From Actinomycetes bacterium (GTDB lineage: Bacteria > Actinomycetota > Thermoleophilia > BMS3ABIN01), in the NCBI GenBank assembly GCA_021790115.1, contig JAJYIM010000014.1:1-45019 (forward strand): a DNA stretch of 45,019 bases, given 5' to 3'. The first letter of the stretch is position 1; the number at the start of each line of letters is the position of its first letter. The position numbers and the translations under genes were made by a program. Below are positions 7,072-17,900 of this stretch, in pieces. Below the pieces are notes generated by a model. That model saw nothing but the letters and a program-made list of their open reading frames with translations. It was not told the DNA's origin and searched no databases.

Positions 7072-8591
7072 TGAGTTCCGAACGCATATTCATATTTGAC
7101 ACGACGCTGCGCGACGGCGAGCAGTCGCCCGGCATTAGCCTCAATTCGTTTGAGAAGCTGGAGATTGCCGAGCAACTGGCGCGCCTCGGTGTCGATGTCA
7201 TCGAGGCCGGTTTTCCCATCTCGTCGCCGGGGGATTTCGAGGGCGTCCGCAAGATCGCCCGGAGCGTCCGCGGCGTTGCCGTCTGCGCCCTGGCGCGCGC
7301 GATTGAGAATGACGTTACGACAGCCTGGGATGCGATCAAGGAGGCCGAGAGGCCGCGCATCCATACCTTTATCTCAACAAGCGATGTCCATCTGAAGCAT
7401 CAGCTGCGCAAGTCGCGCGCCGAGGTCCTGGAGATTGCCAGGAAGATGGTGGCGCTGGCGGCGAGCCTCTGTGACGATGTCGAGTTCTCGGCGATGGACG
7501 CTACCCGCAGCGACCCCGACTTTCTGGCCGGCGTGCTGGCGGCGGCCGTTGAGGAGGGTGCCCGCACCATCAACATCCCCGACACAGTCGGTTATGCGGT
7601 CCCGTCCGAGTTCAGCAGTTTTATCCGCGGGCAGTTTGAGCGCGCCCCGGCTCTGAATGATGTCGTTGTCAGCGTGCACTGCCACAACGACCTGGGGCTG
7701 GCGGTCGCCAATTCGCTGGCCGCAATTGAAGCCGGCGCAACACAAATCGAGTGCGCGGTCAATGGCCTGGGCGAGCGCGCCGGCAACGCCTCCCTGGAGG
7801 AAATCGTCATGATTTTGGAGACGCGGCGCGCGTTGCTGGGGCCGGTCACAGGTGTCAACACAACGGAGATCACCCGCACCAGCCGCCTGGTGAGCCAGCT
7901 GACCGGCTACGATGTGCAGCCAAACAAGGCGATCGTGGGCAAGAACGCCTTTGCGCACGAGTCTGGCATCCATCAGGATGGCGTGCTGAAGGAGCGCACC
8001 ACGTATGAGATCATGAACGCGGCCACGGTCGGGCGCGGCCAGAGCGACATCGTGCTCGGGAAGCACTCCGGCCGGCACGCCCTGAAGAGCGCCATGGAGG
8101 AGCTGGGCTACCGGCTGCAGGAGGAGGAGCTGAACCAGGCTTTTGCCCATTTCAAGAAGATTGCGGACCGGAAAAAGCAGGTAACCGCAGTGGACCTGGA
8201 GCACCTGGTCAGCGAAGAGGTGCGTGAGCTGTCCGATATCTTCGAGCTGAAGTCGTACGACGTGGCGGCCAGCTCTGACAGCGTCCCGGCCAGCCGGGTC
8301 GTCATCGAGAAGGAAGGCGGTCGGCTCGCGGGTAAGAGCGAGTCCGGCGGCTCGATGGAGTCGATCTTTAAGGCGATCGACAATGCCGTTGGCGCCAAGG
8401 GCAAGCTGAAGGACTACCAGGTGCGCTCGGTGACCGAAGGCAAGGACTCGCTCGGGGAGGTGCGCGTGGTGGTGGAGGTGGCGGAAAAGCCCTACGCCGG
8501 CGCGGCGCTGTCGATTGACGTAGTGGAAGCGAGCGCCAAGGCGTACGTGCGGGCGCTGAACAATGCATACAGGGCCGGGGCGGTGAAATAG
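7071..8591 (+). CDS. leuA: 2-isopropylmalate synthase
   Basis: 506 residues. It condenses acetyl-CoA with 2-oxoisovalerate, the first committed step of leucine synthesis. The N-terminal TIM-barrel shows the metal/catalytic motif DTTLRDGEQSPG, then NIPDTVGYAVPSE and HCHNDLGLAVANS, and NGLGERAGNASLEE follows. The linker has KNAFAHESGIHQDG. The C-terminal LeuA dimer/regulatory domain (from about residue 365) is the usual leucine feedback site. The ATG at 7071 has the ribosome site AGGAG with a 5-nt spacer, which is also the target of the leader-RNA pairing. It is the first gene of the operon and abuts leuC with no gap. The citramalate synthase family has its own separate member at 12585. Confidence 0.96.
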   Translation: MSSERIFIFDTTLRDGEQSPGISLNSFEKLEIAEQLARLGVDVIEAGFPISSPGDFEGVRKIARSVRGVAVCALARAIENDVTTAWDAIKEAERPRIHTFISTSDVHLKHQLRKSRAEVLEIARKMVALAASLCDDVEFSAMDATRSDPDFLAGVLAAAVEEGARTINIPDTVGYAVPSEFSSFIRGQFERAPALNDVVVSVHCHNDLGLAVANSLAAIEAGATQIECAVNGLGERAGNASLEEIVMILETRRALLGPVTGVNTTEITRTSRLVSQLTGYDVQPNKAIVGKNAFAHESGIHQDGVLKERTTYEIMNAATVGRGQSDIVLGKHSGRHALKSAMEELGYRLQEEELNQAFAHFKKIADRKKQVTAVDLEHLVSEEVRELSDIFELKSYDVAASSDSVPASRVVIEKEGGRLAGKSESGGSMESIFKAIDNAVGAKGKLKDYQVRSVTEGKDSLGEVRVVVEVAEKPYAGAALSIDVVEASAKAYVRALNNAYRAGAVK

Positions 8592-9854
8592 ATGGGAATG
8601 ACGATCACAGAGAAGATACTGGCCCGCGCCTGCGGCCGGGACGAGGTGCAGGCCGGGGAGTTTATCAATGCCGGGCTCGACCTGGCGCTGGCCAACGATA
8701 TCACGGCACCGCTGGCGATCAAGGAGTTTGAGGCGGCCGGCGCCGATCGGGTTTGGGATCCAGAGCGGGTGGTGCTGGTGTTGGATCACTTCGTCCCCAA
8801 CAAGGACATCAAGTCGGCCGAGCAAGCCAGGTTCGTGCGCAGTTTTGCGCGGCGGCAACGACTGGATAACTTCTATGACGTGGGCCGCATGGGCATCGAG
8901 CATGTCATTCTGCCGGAGAAGGGGCTGGTTGTGCCGGGCGACGTTGTGATTGGCGCCGATTCGCACACCTGCACCTACGGCGCGCTGGGGGCGTTCGCCA
9001 CCGGCGTGGGCTCGACCGACCTGGCGGCTGGTATGGCTACCGGCGAGGTATGGCTGCGCGTGCCGGAGACAATCCGCTTCAATTTGGAGGGGAGGCCGGG
9101 CCGCTATGTTACCGGCAAGGATTACATCCTCTACATCATCGGCATGATCGGGGTGGACGGGGCCCTGTATGCGGCGATGGAGTTCGCCGGCGGCGCCATG
9201 CGGGAGTTATCGATGGACGGCCGCTTCACCATGTGCAACATGGCCATCGAGGCCGGCGCCAAGAACGGCATCGTCGAGCCGGACGCCGTGACCGAGGAGT
9301 ACTGCCGTGGGCGGGCGCGGCGCCGGCCGGTGATGCTGGCCGGCGATACGGACGCGGCGTTTGCGCGGGTGGTCGACATCGACGTCAGTGCGATCGAGTC
9401 ACAGGTGGCCAGGCCGCACCTGCCGTCAAACGCTGTTCCCGCCAGCGAGCTGGCGGACCTGAAGATTGACCAGGTCGTGATCGGCTCCTGCACCAACGGT
9501 CGCATCGAGGACCTGCGGATGGCGGCCGAGGTCATGAAGGGCCGCAAGGTGAGCCCTGAGGTGCGCACGATCGTCATCCCCGGCAGCCAGGAGGTCTACC
9601 AGCGGGCGATGCACGAGGGGCTGATCGACATCTTCATCGGTGCGGAGGCCGCGGTGAGCACGCCCACCTGCGGGCCCTGCCTGGGCGGCCACATGGGCGT
9701 CCTGGCAGCCGGCGAGCGGGCGGTGTCGACGACCAACCGCAATTTCGTCGGCCGCATGGGCCATGTTGACAGCGAGGTTTATCTGGCAGGGCCATACGTG
9801 GCGGCGGCCACGGCGGTTGCCGGCACGATTTCGGTTCCCGAGGCGGCGCGGTGA
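8592..9854 (+). CDS. leuC: 3-isopropylmalate dehydratase large subunit
   Basis: 420 residues, aconitase family. With LeuD it isomerises 2- to 3-isopropylmalate. The [4Fe-4S] cluster cysteines are seen in GSCTNGRIEDL and TPTCGPCLGGHMG, and the substrate/active-site segment GADSHTCTYGALGAFATG is intact. The length is that of the shorter (about 420) class common in archaea, Firmicutes and anaerobes. The ATG follows the leuA stop codon immediately, so translation is coupled; ATG 8598 (MTITEKIL) is an equally good start. It ends just before leuD in the same operon. Confidence 0.95.
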   Translation: MGMTITEKILARACGRDEVQAGEFINAGLDLALANDITAPLAIKEFEAAGADRVWDPERVVLVLDHFVPNKDIKSAEQARFVRSFARRQRLDNFYDVGRMGIEHVILPEKGLVVPGDVVIGADSHTCTYGALGAFATGVGSTDLAAGMATGEVWLRVPETIRFNLEGRPGRYVTGKDYILYIIGMIGVDGALYAAMEFAGGAMRELSMDGRFTMCNMAIEAGAKNGIVEPDAVTEEYCRGRARRRPVMLAGDTDAAFARVVDIDVSAIESQVARPHLPSNAVPASELADLKIDQVVIGSCTNGRIEDLRMAAEVMKGRKVSPEVRTIVIPGSQEVYQRAMHEGLIDIFIGAEAAVSTPTCGPCLGGHMGVLAAGERAVSTTNRNFVGRMGHVDSEVYLAGPYVAAATAVAGTISVPEAAR

Positions 9855-9916
9855 ACCGGATACTGGATCCTGGAAACTTCAAACTGTGGTTCGCCGGGTG
9901 CAAAGGAGGCCGAAAG

Positions 9917-10429
9917 ATGATGTTTGAAGGCACAGTTTTCAAGTTCGGGCGCGACGTTGACACAGATGTCATCATCCCGGCCCGATACTTAAACACGACT
10001 GACCCCCAGGAACTGGCGGCGCACGTGATGGAGGACATAGACCCTGAGTTCATTAACCGGGTCAAGGCGGGAGATATCATCGTCGCCGAGGAGAACTTCG
10101 GCTGCGGCTCCTCGCGCGAGCAGGCGCCGGTGGCGATCAAGGCTGCGGGAGCAGCCTGCGTGGTGGCGGTATCGTTCGCTCGCATTTTTTACCGCAATGC
10201 AATCAATATCGGCCTGCCGATCCTGGTTTGCCCGGAGGCTGCACGCGGGGCCGAAAGCGGCGACTTGCTGCGGGTCAATCTGGATAAGGGAGAGGTCGTT
10301 AACCTGACGAAACAGAAGATTTATCAAGCGGACCGCTTTCCGGAGTTCATGCAGGAGATCGTGGCGGCCGGCGGGCTGATGAACCGGGTGAAGGAGAAAT
10401 TGGCGGGTCGCAGGCCGGGGCCTTCATGA
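9917..10429 (+). CDS. leuD: 3-isopropylmalate dehydratase small subunit
   Basis: 170 residues from ATG 9917. It is the swivelling-domain partner of LeuC. Family motifs are RDVDTDVIIPARYLN, ENFGCGSSREQAP and SFARIFYRNAINIGLP. The frame is open back to a GTG at 9851 that overlaps the leuC stop, but a strong AAAGGAGG stands 7 nt before ATG 9917. The protein from there begins MMFEGTVFKFG like the family, so the shorter start is preferred. Length fits the small stand-alone LeuD class. Confidence 0.94.
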   Translation: MMFEGTVFKFGRDVDTDVIIPARYLNTTDPQELAAHVMEDIDPEFINRVKAGDIIVAEENFGCGSSREQAPVAIKAAGAACVVAVSFARIFYRNAINIGLPILVCPEAARGAESGDLLRVNLDKGEVVNLTKQKIYQADRFPEFMQEIVAAGGLMNRVKEKLAGRRPGPS

Positions 10430-10482
10430 ACGGCGCGCGAGGTAGGCTGGCTGTAGGCCGGTAAGAAAAAAATGGAGGATAC

Positions 10483-11541
10483 ATGCACAACATAGCAGTC
10501 ATGCCGGGTGACGGCACCGGGCCGGAGGTGGTGCGCGAGGGGCTGAAGGTGCTTAAGGCCGCCGCCGGGCGCTTCGGGTTCGAGTATCAGGCGACGGAGT
10601 ACGATTTTGGCGGCGACCGCTACCTGAAGACGGGCGAGACGCTGCCTGATTCAGCGGTCGATGAACTGCGCGGGCAGGACGCCATCTTCCTGGGGGCCAT
10701 CGGCCATCCCGGCGTCAAGCCGGGCATCCTCGAGCAGGGCATTCTGCTGAAGGCACGCTTTGCGCTCGACCAGTTCATAAACCTGCGGCCGGTCAAACTC
10801 TATCCCGGCGTGGAGACGCCGCTTAAAGACAAGGGGCCGGACGATATTGATTTCGTTGTCGTGCGCGAGAACACCGAGGGCCTCTACGTCGGCTCCGGCG
10901 GTTTCCTGAAAAAGGGGACGCCGGATGAGGTGGCCGTCCAGGAAAGCATCAATACCCGCAAGGGGGTGGAGCGCTGCATCCGCTACGCCTTTGATTACGC
11001 TCAGAAGCGGAACAAGGACAACAAGCTGACACTCTGCGGCAAGACCAACGTGCTTAATTATTCCCAGGATCTATGGATGCGCACGTTCACTGAGACCGGC
11101 GCCGATTATCCCGCCGTCGCCACCGACTACGCGCACGTGGATGCAATCTGCATGTGGTTTGTCAAGAACCCGGAGTGGTTTGACGTTATTGTCACTGATA
11201 ATATTTTTGGTGATATTATTACGGACCTGGGCGCGATGATCCAGGGCGGCATGGGCATCGCCGCCGGCGGCAACATCAACCCGGATGGTGTCTCCATGTT
11301 CGAGCCAATCGGCGGCTCGGCGCCGAAGTACACTGGCCAGAATGTGATCAACCCGCTGGCCGCCATCGCTGCGGTGCAGATGATGCTGGAGTTTCTGGGG
11401 GAGAACGAAGCGGCTGCGGCTGTTGAGGCGGGAATCGTGCATGTTACCGGTGAGAGGCTTTCCAGCCTGGCGGTAGGCAAGATGGGTTTTACCACCAGTG
11501 AGATTGGCGACATGGTGGCGGCGCAGGTGCGGGAAGATTGA
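10483..11541 (+). CDS. leuB: 3-isopropylmalate dehydrogenase
   Basis: 352 residues, isocitrate/isopropylmalate dehydrogenase family. It oxidises and decarboxylates 3-isopropylmalate to 2-oxoisocaproate with NAD. Motifs are MPGDGTGPEVV at the N-terminus, FVVVRENTEGLYVG, KTNVL, the metal-binding VTDNIFGDIITDLGAM and EPIGGSAPKYTGQN. The position after leuCD supports LeuB rather than isocitrate dehydrogenase. The ribosome site GGAGG stands 6 nt before the ATG. It is followed by ilvE 51 nt later. Confidence 0.93.
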   Translation: MHNIAVMPGDGTGPEVVREGLKVLKAAAGRFGFEYQATEYDFGGDRYLKTGETLPDSAVDELRGQDAIFLGAIGHPGVKPGILEQGILLKARFALDQFINLRPVKLYPGVETPLKDKGPDDIDFVVVRENTEGLYVGSGGFLKKGTPDEVAVQESINTRKGVERCIRYAFDYAQKRNKDNKLTLCGKTNVLNYSQDLWMRTFTETGADYPAVATDYAHVDAICMWFVKNPEWFDVIVTDNIFGDIITDLGAMIQGGMGIAAGGNINPDGVSMFEPIGGSAPKYTGQNVINPLAAIAAVQMMLEFLGENEAAAAVEAGIVHVTGERLSSLAVGKMGFTTSEIGDMVAAQVRED

Positions 11542-11592
11542 CGCAGTCGGGCTGCCGGCGTATCGTCCGGGAAAGGGTTTGAAAGGAGCATC

Positions 11593-12507
11593 ATGCCGAT
11601 AACAGAGGTGGATAAAATCTGGATGAACGGCGAGCTGGTGGACTGGGCCGACGCCAAGCTGCATCTGCTGACCCATGCGCTGCACTATGGCTCGGGCGTT
11701 TTTGAGGGAATTCGGGCTTATGATACTACGAAAGGAACGCATGTCTTTAGGCTGACCGATCACATCGCCCGGCTGATGCGCTCCGCCAAGATTTACATGA
11801 TGGATGTTCCATTCAGTTCGCGGGAGCTGATTGAGGCGACCAAGGACGTCATCAAGGCAAACGGGCTTGAGAGCTGCTACATCCGGCCGATCATTTACCG
11901 CGGCTACGGCGAGATGGGCCTCTTTCCGCTCAAGGCTCCGGTTGATGTGGCTATTGCTGTCTGGCCCTGGGGAACTTATCTTGGCGACGAGGGCATCGCG
12001 CACGGCATCCGCGCCAAGATCTCCTCGTTCCGGCGCTTCGGTCCCAACAGCATGCCGCCGGCCGCCAAGGCGACGGGGCAGTATATCAACTCCAGCCTGG
12101 CCAAAGTGGAGGCGGTCAAGGCCGGCTATGAGGAGGCCATATTACTTGACGATCAAGGTAATCTTTCCGAAGGCTCGGGAGAAAACCTTTTCGTGGTCAG
12201 GGAAGGAACTGTCGCCACGCCGCCGACGGCATGCGACGTGCTGGAGGGCATCACGGCGGACACGGTTTATGCGATCTGCGCTGACGAAGGCATTCCTCTG
12301 CAGCGGCGGGTGATGGTGCGATCGGACCTCTATGTCGCCGACGAGGCCTTCCTCACCGGCACGGCCGCTGAGATCGTGCCGCTCCGGGAAGTTGATGACC
12401 GCGTCATCGGCGAGCCGGGGCCGATTACGAAGAGAATCCAGGAGATCTTCTATAGCATTATAAAAGGCGAAAATGACAAGTACGCTGATTATCTGGAGTG
12501 GGTGTAA
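11593..12507 (+). CDS. ilvE: Branched-chain amino-acid aminotransferase
   Basis: 304 residues, fold-type IV PLP enzyme. It transaminates 2-oxoisocaproate, 2-oxoisovalerate and 2-oxo-3-methylvalerate with glutamate. It shows HYGSGVFEGIRAY near the N-terminus, the PLP-lysine region AAKATGQYINSSLAK, and the cofactor-binding NLSEGSGENLF, with FLTGTAAEI near the C-terminus. The ribosome site GAAAGGAG precedes the ATG. It completes leucine synthesis within the same operon as leuABCD and also serves valine and isoleucine. D-amino-acid transaminases share the fold, but the operon makes IlvE the best call. Confidence 0.94.
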   Translation: MPITEVDKIWMNGELVDWADAKLHLLTHALHYGSGVFEGIRAYDTTKGTHVFRLTDHIARLMRSAKIYMMDVPFSSRELIEATKDVIKANGLESCYIRPIIYRGYGEMGLFPLKAPVDVAIAVWPWGTYLGDEGIAHGIRAKISSFRRFGPNSMPPAAKATGQYINSSLAKVEAVKAGYEEAILLDDQGNLSEGSGENLFVVREGTVATPPTACDVLEGITADTVYAICADEGIPLQRRVMVRSDLYVADEAFLTGTAAEIVPLREVDDRVIGEPGPITKRIQEIFYSIIKGENDKYADYLEWV

Positions 12508-12512
12508 AAATT

Positions 12513-12578
12513 AGTTCCGAATTCCGAGGTAATACCTTGATACGGAAACTTGGGACTCGGAACATTGGACTTTCTTGA
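12513..12578. repeat. Facing inverted 7-bp-period repeats between ilvE and cimA
   Basis: The left block AGTTCCGAATTCCGAGGT (12513-12530) faces a right block beginning at 12544 (GGAAACTTGGGACTCGGAAC). Both are built from degenerate GTTCCRA-type heptads, and they are roughly complementary, so the RNA between ilvE and cimA can fold into a hairpin. It occupies the whole 77-bp gap and leaves cimA without a recognisable ribosome site. Confidence 0.6.
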
Positions 12579-12584
12579 CCAAAG

Positions 12585-14177
<1,593 letters not shown>

Positions 14178-14189
14178 CTTTGGCGAGGC

Positions 14190-14825
14190 ATGCGAATGGC
14201 CCGTCTTAAGCTGCGCCTGCCGGGCAAGATCGTCGCCGTTGGCCTCAACTACCGCTGCCATGCTGCTGAGCTGGACATGCCGGTGCTGGCGGAGCCGGTG
14301 CTTTTCCTGAAGCCGCCGTCGGCGGTAATCGGCCCGGGCGATGCGATCCGACTGCCGCCCCAGTCGCGCCAGGTTGACTACGAGGGCGAGCTGGCCGTGG
14401 TGATTGGCAAGACCGCGCGCAACGTCGGCGCCGCCGCCGCAGATTACGTGCTCGGCTATACCTGCGCCAATGACGTCACTGCCCGCGACCTGCAGCAAAA
14501 GGACGGCCAGTGGACCAGATCAAAGAGTTTTGACACTTTCTGTCCGCTGGGGCCATGGATGGAGACGGCGGCACCGCCGCCCGAAACCCGCGTCGAGCTG
14601 GCGCTAAACGGCGAGCTGCGCCAGGGCGCCCCCATTTCCGATATGGTTTTTTCGCCGCTTGAGCTGGTGGCGTATATCACTTCGGTGATGACGCTCGAGC
14701 GGGGCGACGTCATCCTCACCGGCACGCCGCCGGGAGTGGGACGGTTGCGGGCGGGGGACAATGTGGCCGTGAGCATTGCGGGTATTGGGAAACTGGAAAA
14801 TACGGTAAGCAGGGCAGGCAGCTAG
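14190..14825 (+). CDS. Fumarylacetoacetate hydrolase (FAH) family protein
   Basis: 211 residues covering only the FAH catalytic domain. It has KIVAVGLNYRCHAAEL at the N-terminus, metal ligands in VDYEGELAVVIGK (ExE pattern), YTCANDVTARDLQ, and LTGTPPGVG at the C-terminus. Members hydrolyse or isomerise acylpyruvates and related beta-diketo acids, or decarboxylate oxaloacetate. The precise substrate cannot be read from sequence. It lies 12 nt after cimA at the end of the leu operon. A role in clearing a damaged or side-product 2-oxo acid of the pathway is a guess from position only. Confidence 0.88.
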   Translation: MRMARLKLRLPGKIVAVGLNYRCHAAELDMPVLAEPVLFLKPPSAVIGPGDAIRLPPQSRQVDYEGELAVVIGKTARNVGAAAADYVLGYTCANDVTARDLQQKDGQWTRSKSFDTFCPLGPWMETAAPPPETRVELALNGELRQGAPISDMVFSPLELVAYITSVMTLERGDVILTGTPPGVGRLRAGDNVAVSIAGIGKLENTVSRAGS

Positions 14826-14837
14826 GCATTTTTTGCA

Positions 14838-14855
14838 GGGAAAAGGATTTTTCCC
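14838..14855 (+). terminator. Possible terminator hairpin after the leu operon
   Basis: GGGAAAA (14838-14844) and TTTTCCC (14849-14855) form a 7-bp stem with a 4-nt loop 13 nt after the FAH-family stop. The sequence after it is C-rich rather than T-rich, so it would be a weak or factor-dependent terminator. Confidence 0.35.
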
Positions 14856-14939
14856 CCCGAAATATTTATTGCAAAGGCTGTTCGTTCAAAACCTGTTATC
14901 TTACAAGACAACATAATTATGTTTCGTTACCGGGCTGTA

Positions 14940-14968
14940 TTGAACAGTCAAAGATAGAAGAGTAGAAT
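14940..14968 (+). promoter_or_regulatory. Probable promoter of dnaE
   Basis: TTGAAC (14940-14945), a 17-bp spacer and TAGAAT (14963-14968) match a housekeeping promoter. The start would fall near 14975, about 23 nt before the GTG start codon and just upstream of the AAGGGAG ribosome site. Confidence 0.6.
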
Positions 14969-14997
14969 CTCCCCGTGGTGAGGGTAAGGGAGAACCA

Positions 14998-17900
14998 GTG
15001 AACGAGCAAAATGCCACTCCGGTTGGCGCCGGTCCGGCACCCCGGTCGGAGACGCAGGCGCCGCAACGGCCGCGGCCGGAACCACCGTCACAGCCGGGCT
15101 TTTTTCACCTGCACGTTCATAGCGAGTACTCCGAGCTTGACGGCGCCTGCGCCATAAGCGCCCTGCTTGACCGCTGCGCCGAGCTGGGCATGAGCGCGGT
15201 TGCGGTCACCGACCACGGCGTGCTTTACAGCGCTGTTGAATTTTACCGGGAGGCAACAAAGAGGGGCATTAAGCCAATTATCGGGCTGGAAGCCTACGTT
15301 GTTGATGACCGCTTAAATAAGGGCAACGCCAAGGAAAAACGCCACCATCTGACCCTGCTGGCCGCCAGTAACGCCGGCTACCGGAATTTGATCAAGATCT
15401 CTTCCCGCGGTTTCCTGGAAGGATATTATTACAAGCCGCGGATTGACGCCGAAGTTCTCAAGGAGCACGCGGAGGGGATCATCTGCCTCAGCGGCTGCCT
15501 TAACAGCCGCCTCTGCCATTTTCTTTACAGCGGCGACAGGCAGGCCGCCCTGGCTGAGGTTGACAGCCTGAAGCAAATCTTTGGCGAGGATAATGTCTAC
15601 ATTGAGATCCAGTCCCACGGGCTGGCCGAGCAGGAGAAGGTCAACCCGCTGCTGATCAAGCTGGCGGCGGAGACGGGCCGGCCGCTGGTGGCCACCAACG
15701 ACGTTCACTACCTGAAAAAAGAGGACGCCACAAGCCACGACGCCCTGCTCTGCATCCAGACAGGCAGCACGCTGCTGGATGCCAACCGGCTCAAGTTTCA
15801 GGGCGAGGAATTTTACCTCAAGGATTACGAAGAGATGGCGGCGGCGCTGCCGCAGGCGCCGGCGGCCCTGGCGAGCACGGTGGAGATTGCCGGCCGCTGC
15901 CAGGTAGAGATGGAGCTGGGCAAGCTTTGCCTGCCTGTCTACGAACTGCCGGGCAGGGGCAGCCAGGATGAATATTTAAGGCGGCTTAGCGAGGAGGGAT
16001 TCGCACGCCGCTTTCAGGGTGAGGAAGCAGAGGCGGCGCGCCAGCGCCTGGAGACGGAGCTGGCCACGATAGCCGAGATGGGCTTTGCCTCTTACTTCCT
16101 GATTGTCTGGGACTTTGTCAAGTTCGCCAAGGACAACGGCATCGCCGTTGGCCCCGGCCGCGGCTCGGCTGCGGGCAGCCTGGTGGCATTCTGCCTCGGC
16201 ATTACCCAGGTTAATCCGCTTCAGTATGATCTTCTGTTCGAGCGCTTTTTAAGTCCCGGCCGCCGAACGATGCCGGACATCGATATTGATTTTTCGCCGG
16301 AAGGCCGCGACAGGGTGATCGCTTACGTGGCCGAGCGCTACGGCCGCCAAAATGTTGCCCAGATCATCACGTTCGGCACCTTTGCCGCCCGCGGCGGCAC
16401 CAGGGACGCCGGCCGCGTCCTGGGCGTGCCTTATGGCGACGTTGACAAGATCGCCAAGCTGATTCCGGAAGGGCCGGGCGTCACCTTCGCCGCCTGCCTG
16501 GAGCGGGGACAGGAGCTGCGCGCAGCCTATGATGACGATCCTCAAACCAAACAGATCGTTGACCTGGGCTGCTTTCTGGAAGGGCTTGTGCGCCAGGACA
16601 GCATCCATGCCGCCGGCGTGGTCATTTCCGACCAGCCGCTGACAGAATACCTGCCGCTGCAGCAAAAGGGCGCTGCCGAGGTCGTGACGCAGTTCGCCAT
16701 GGAAGACGTGGAAGCTCTGGGGCTCCTGAAAGTGGATTTCCTGGGGCTGCGCAACCTCGATGTGATCAAGGATGCCGTCCGGCTTATTAAAGAGAAGAGC
16801 GGCGTCCAGATCGACCCGGACGCGGTCCCGCTGGATGATGCTCTTACTTACAAAATGCTTTGCCGCGGCCAGAGCGACGCTGTTTTCCAGTTTGAGAGCT
16901 CGGGGATGAAAGACGCGCTCCGGCTTGTGGGGCCGACCCGTTTTGAAGACCTGGTGGCAATCGTCGCCCTCTACCGCCCTGGGCCAATGCAACATATCTC
17001 CCGGTTTGCCAAAAACAAGAAAAACCCGGCCGCCATAACTTACGATGATCCCCGCCTGGAGCCGATTCTGGAGCCGACCTACGGCGTCGCCCTTTACCAG
17101 GAGCAGTTGATGGAAATCTCCAAGGCGCTGGCCGGCTTTTCCCCGGCGGAGGCCGATGACCTGCGCAAGGGGATCGGCAAAAAAAAGCATGATTTGCTGG
17201 CAAGCCTGAAGAGCAAGTTTCTGGAAGGATGCCGCCGTAACCAGGTTGGCGCCGGGGCGGCGCAGAAACTTTGGGAAATGATGGAAGCGGCCGGCGACTA
17301 CTCGTTCAACAAGTCCCACGCTGTGGGCTATGCCCTGATTGCATACCAGACGGCATATCTGAAGGCCCATTACCCGCGGGAGTACATGGCTGCCACCATT
17401 TCCAGCGTCATGACCACCAAGGACAAGGTGCCGTTTTATGTCAATGCCTGCGCCAACATGGGAATCGAGGTGCTGCCGCCGGACATCAACGAGAGCCTCA
17501 GTGATTTCACTGTTGTGGAGGGCCGCATCCGTTTCGGCCTCACGGCCGTAAAGAATGTGGGCGCCACGGTGATCGCATCGGTGATATCAGCCAGGGAGCA
17601 GGGCGGGCCATTTATTTCTATCTTTGACTTTTGCCGCCGGGTTGATTCCGGACCCTTAAACAAAAAAGCCTTGGAAAGCCTGATAAAATGTGGCGCTTTT
17701 GGTTCAACCGGCTCAACCCGCAAGGGCATGCTGGAAGTAATGGGGCAGGCGCTGGCAGTGGGGTCCCAGAGCCAGCAGGACAGCGTCCTGGGCCAAGGCT
17801 CTATTTTCGAGCTGGCGGGCGGTGACGACGCGCCCGGCAGCGATGTCGATCCCGCCATCCCGGAAGGGGAATTTGGCGCCGACACGTTGCGCCGGCTGGA

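Noticed and set aside
7374-8966. 530-codon open frame on the minus strand opposite leuA/leuC
   Set aside because: It lies antisense to two well-supported enzymes, has no recognisable motif, and is a GC-rich third-position artefact. The same applies to long minus-strand frames at 16249-17370, 19219-20619 and 24041-25261.
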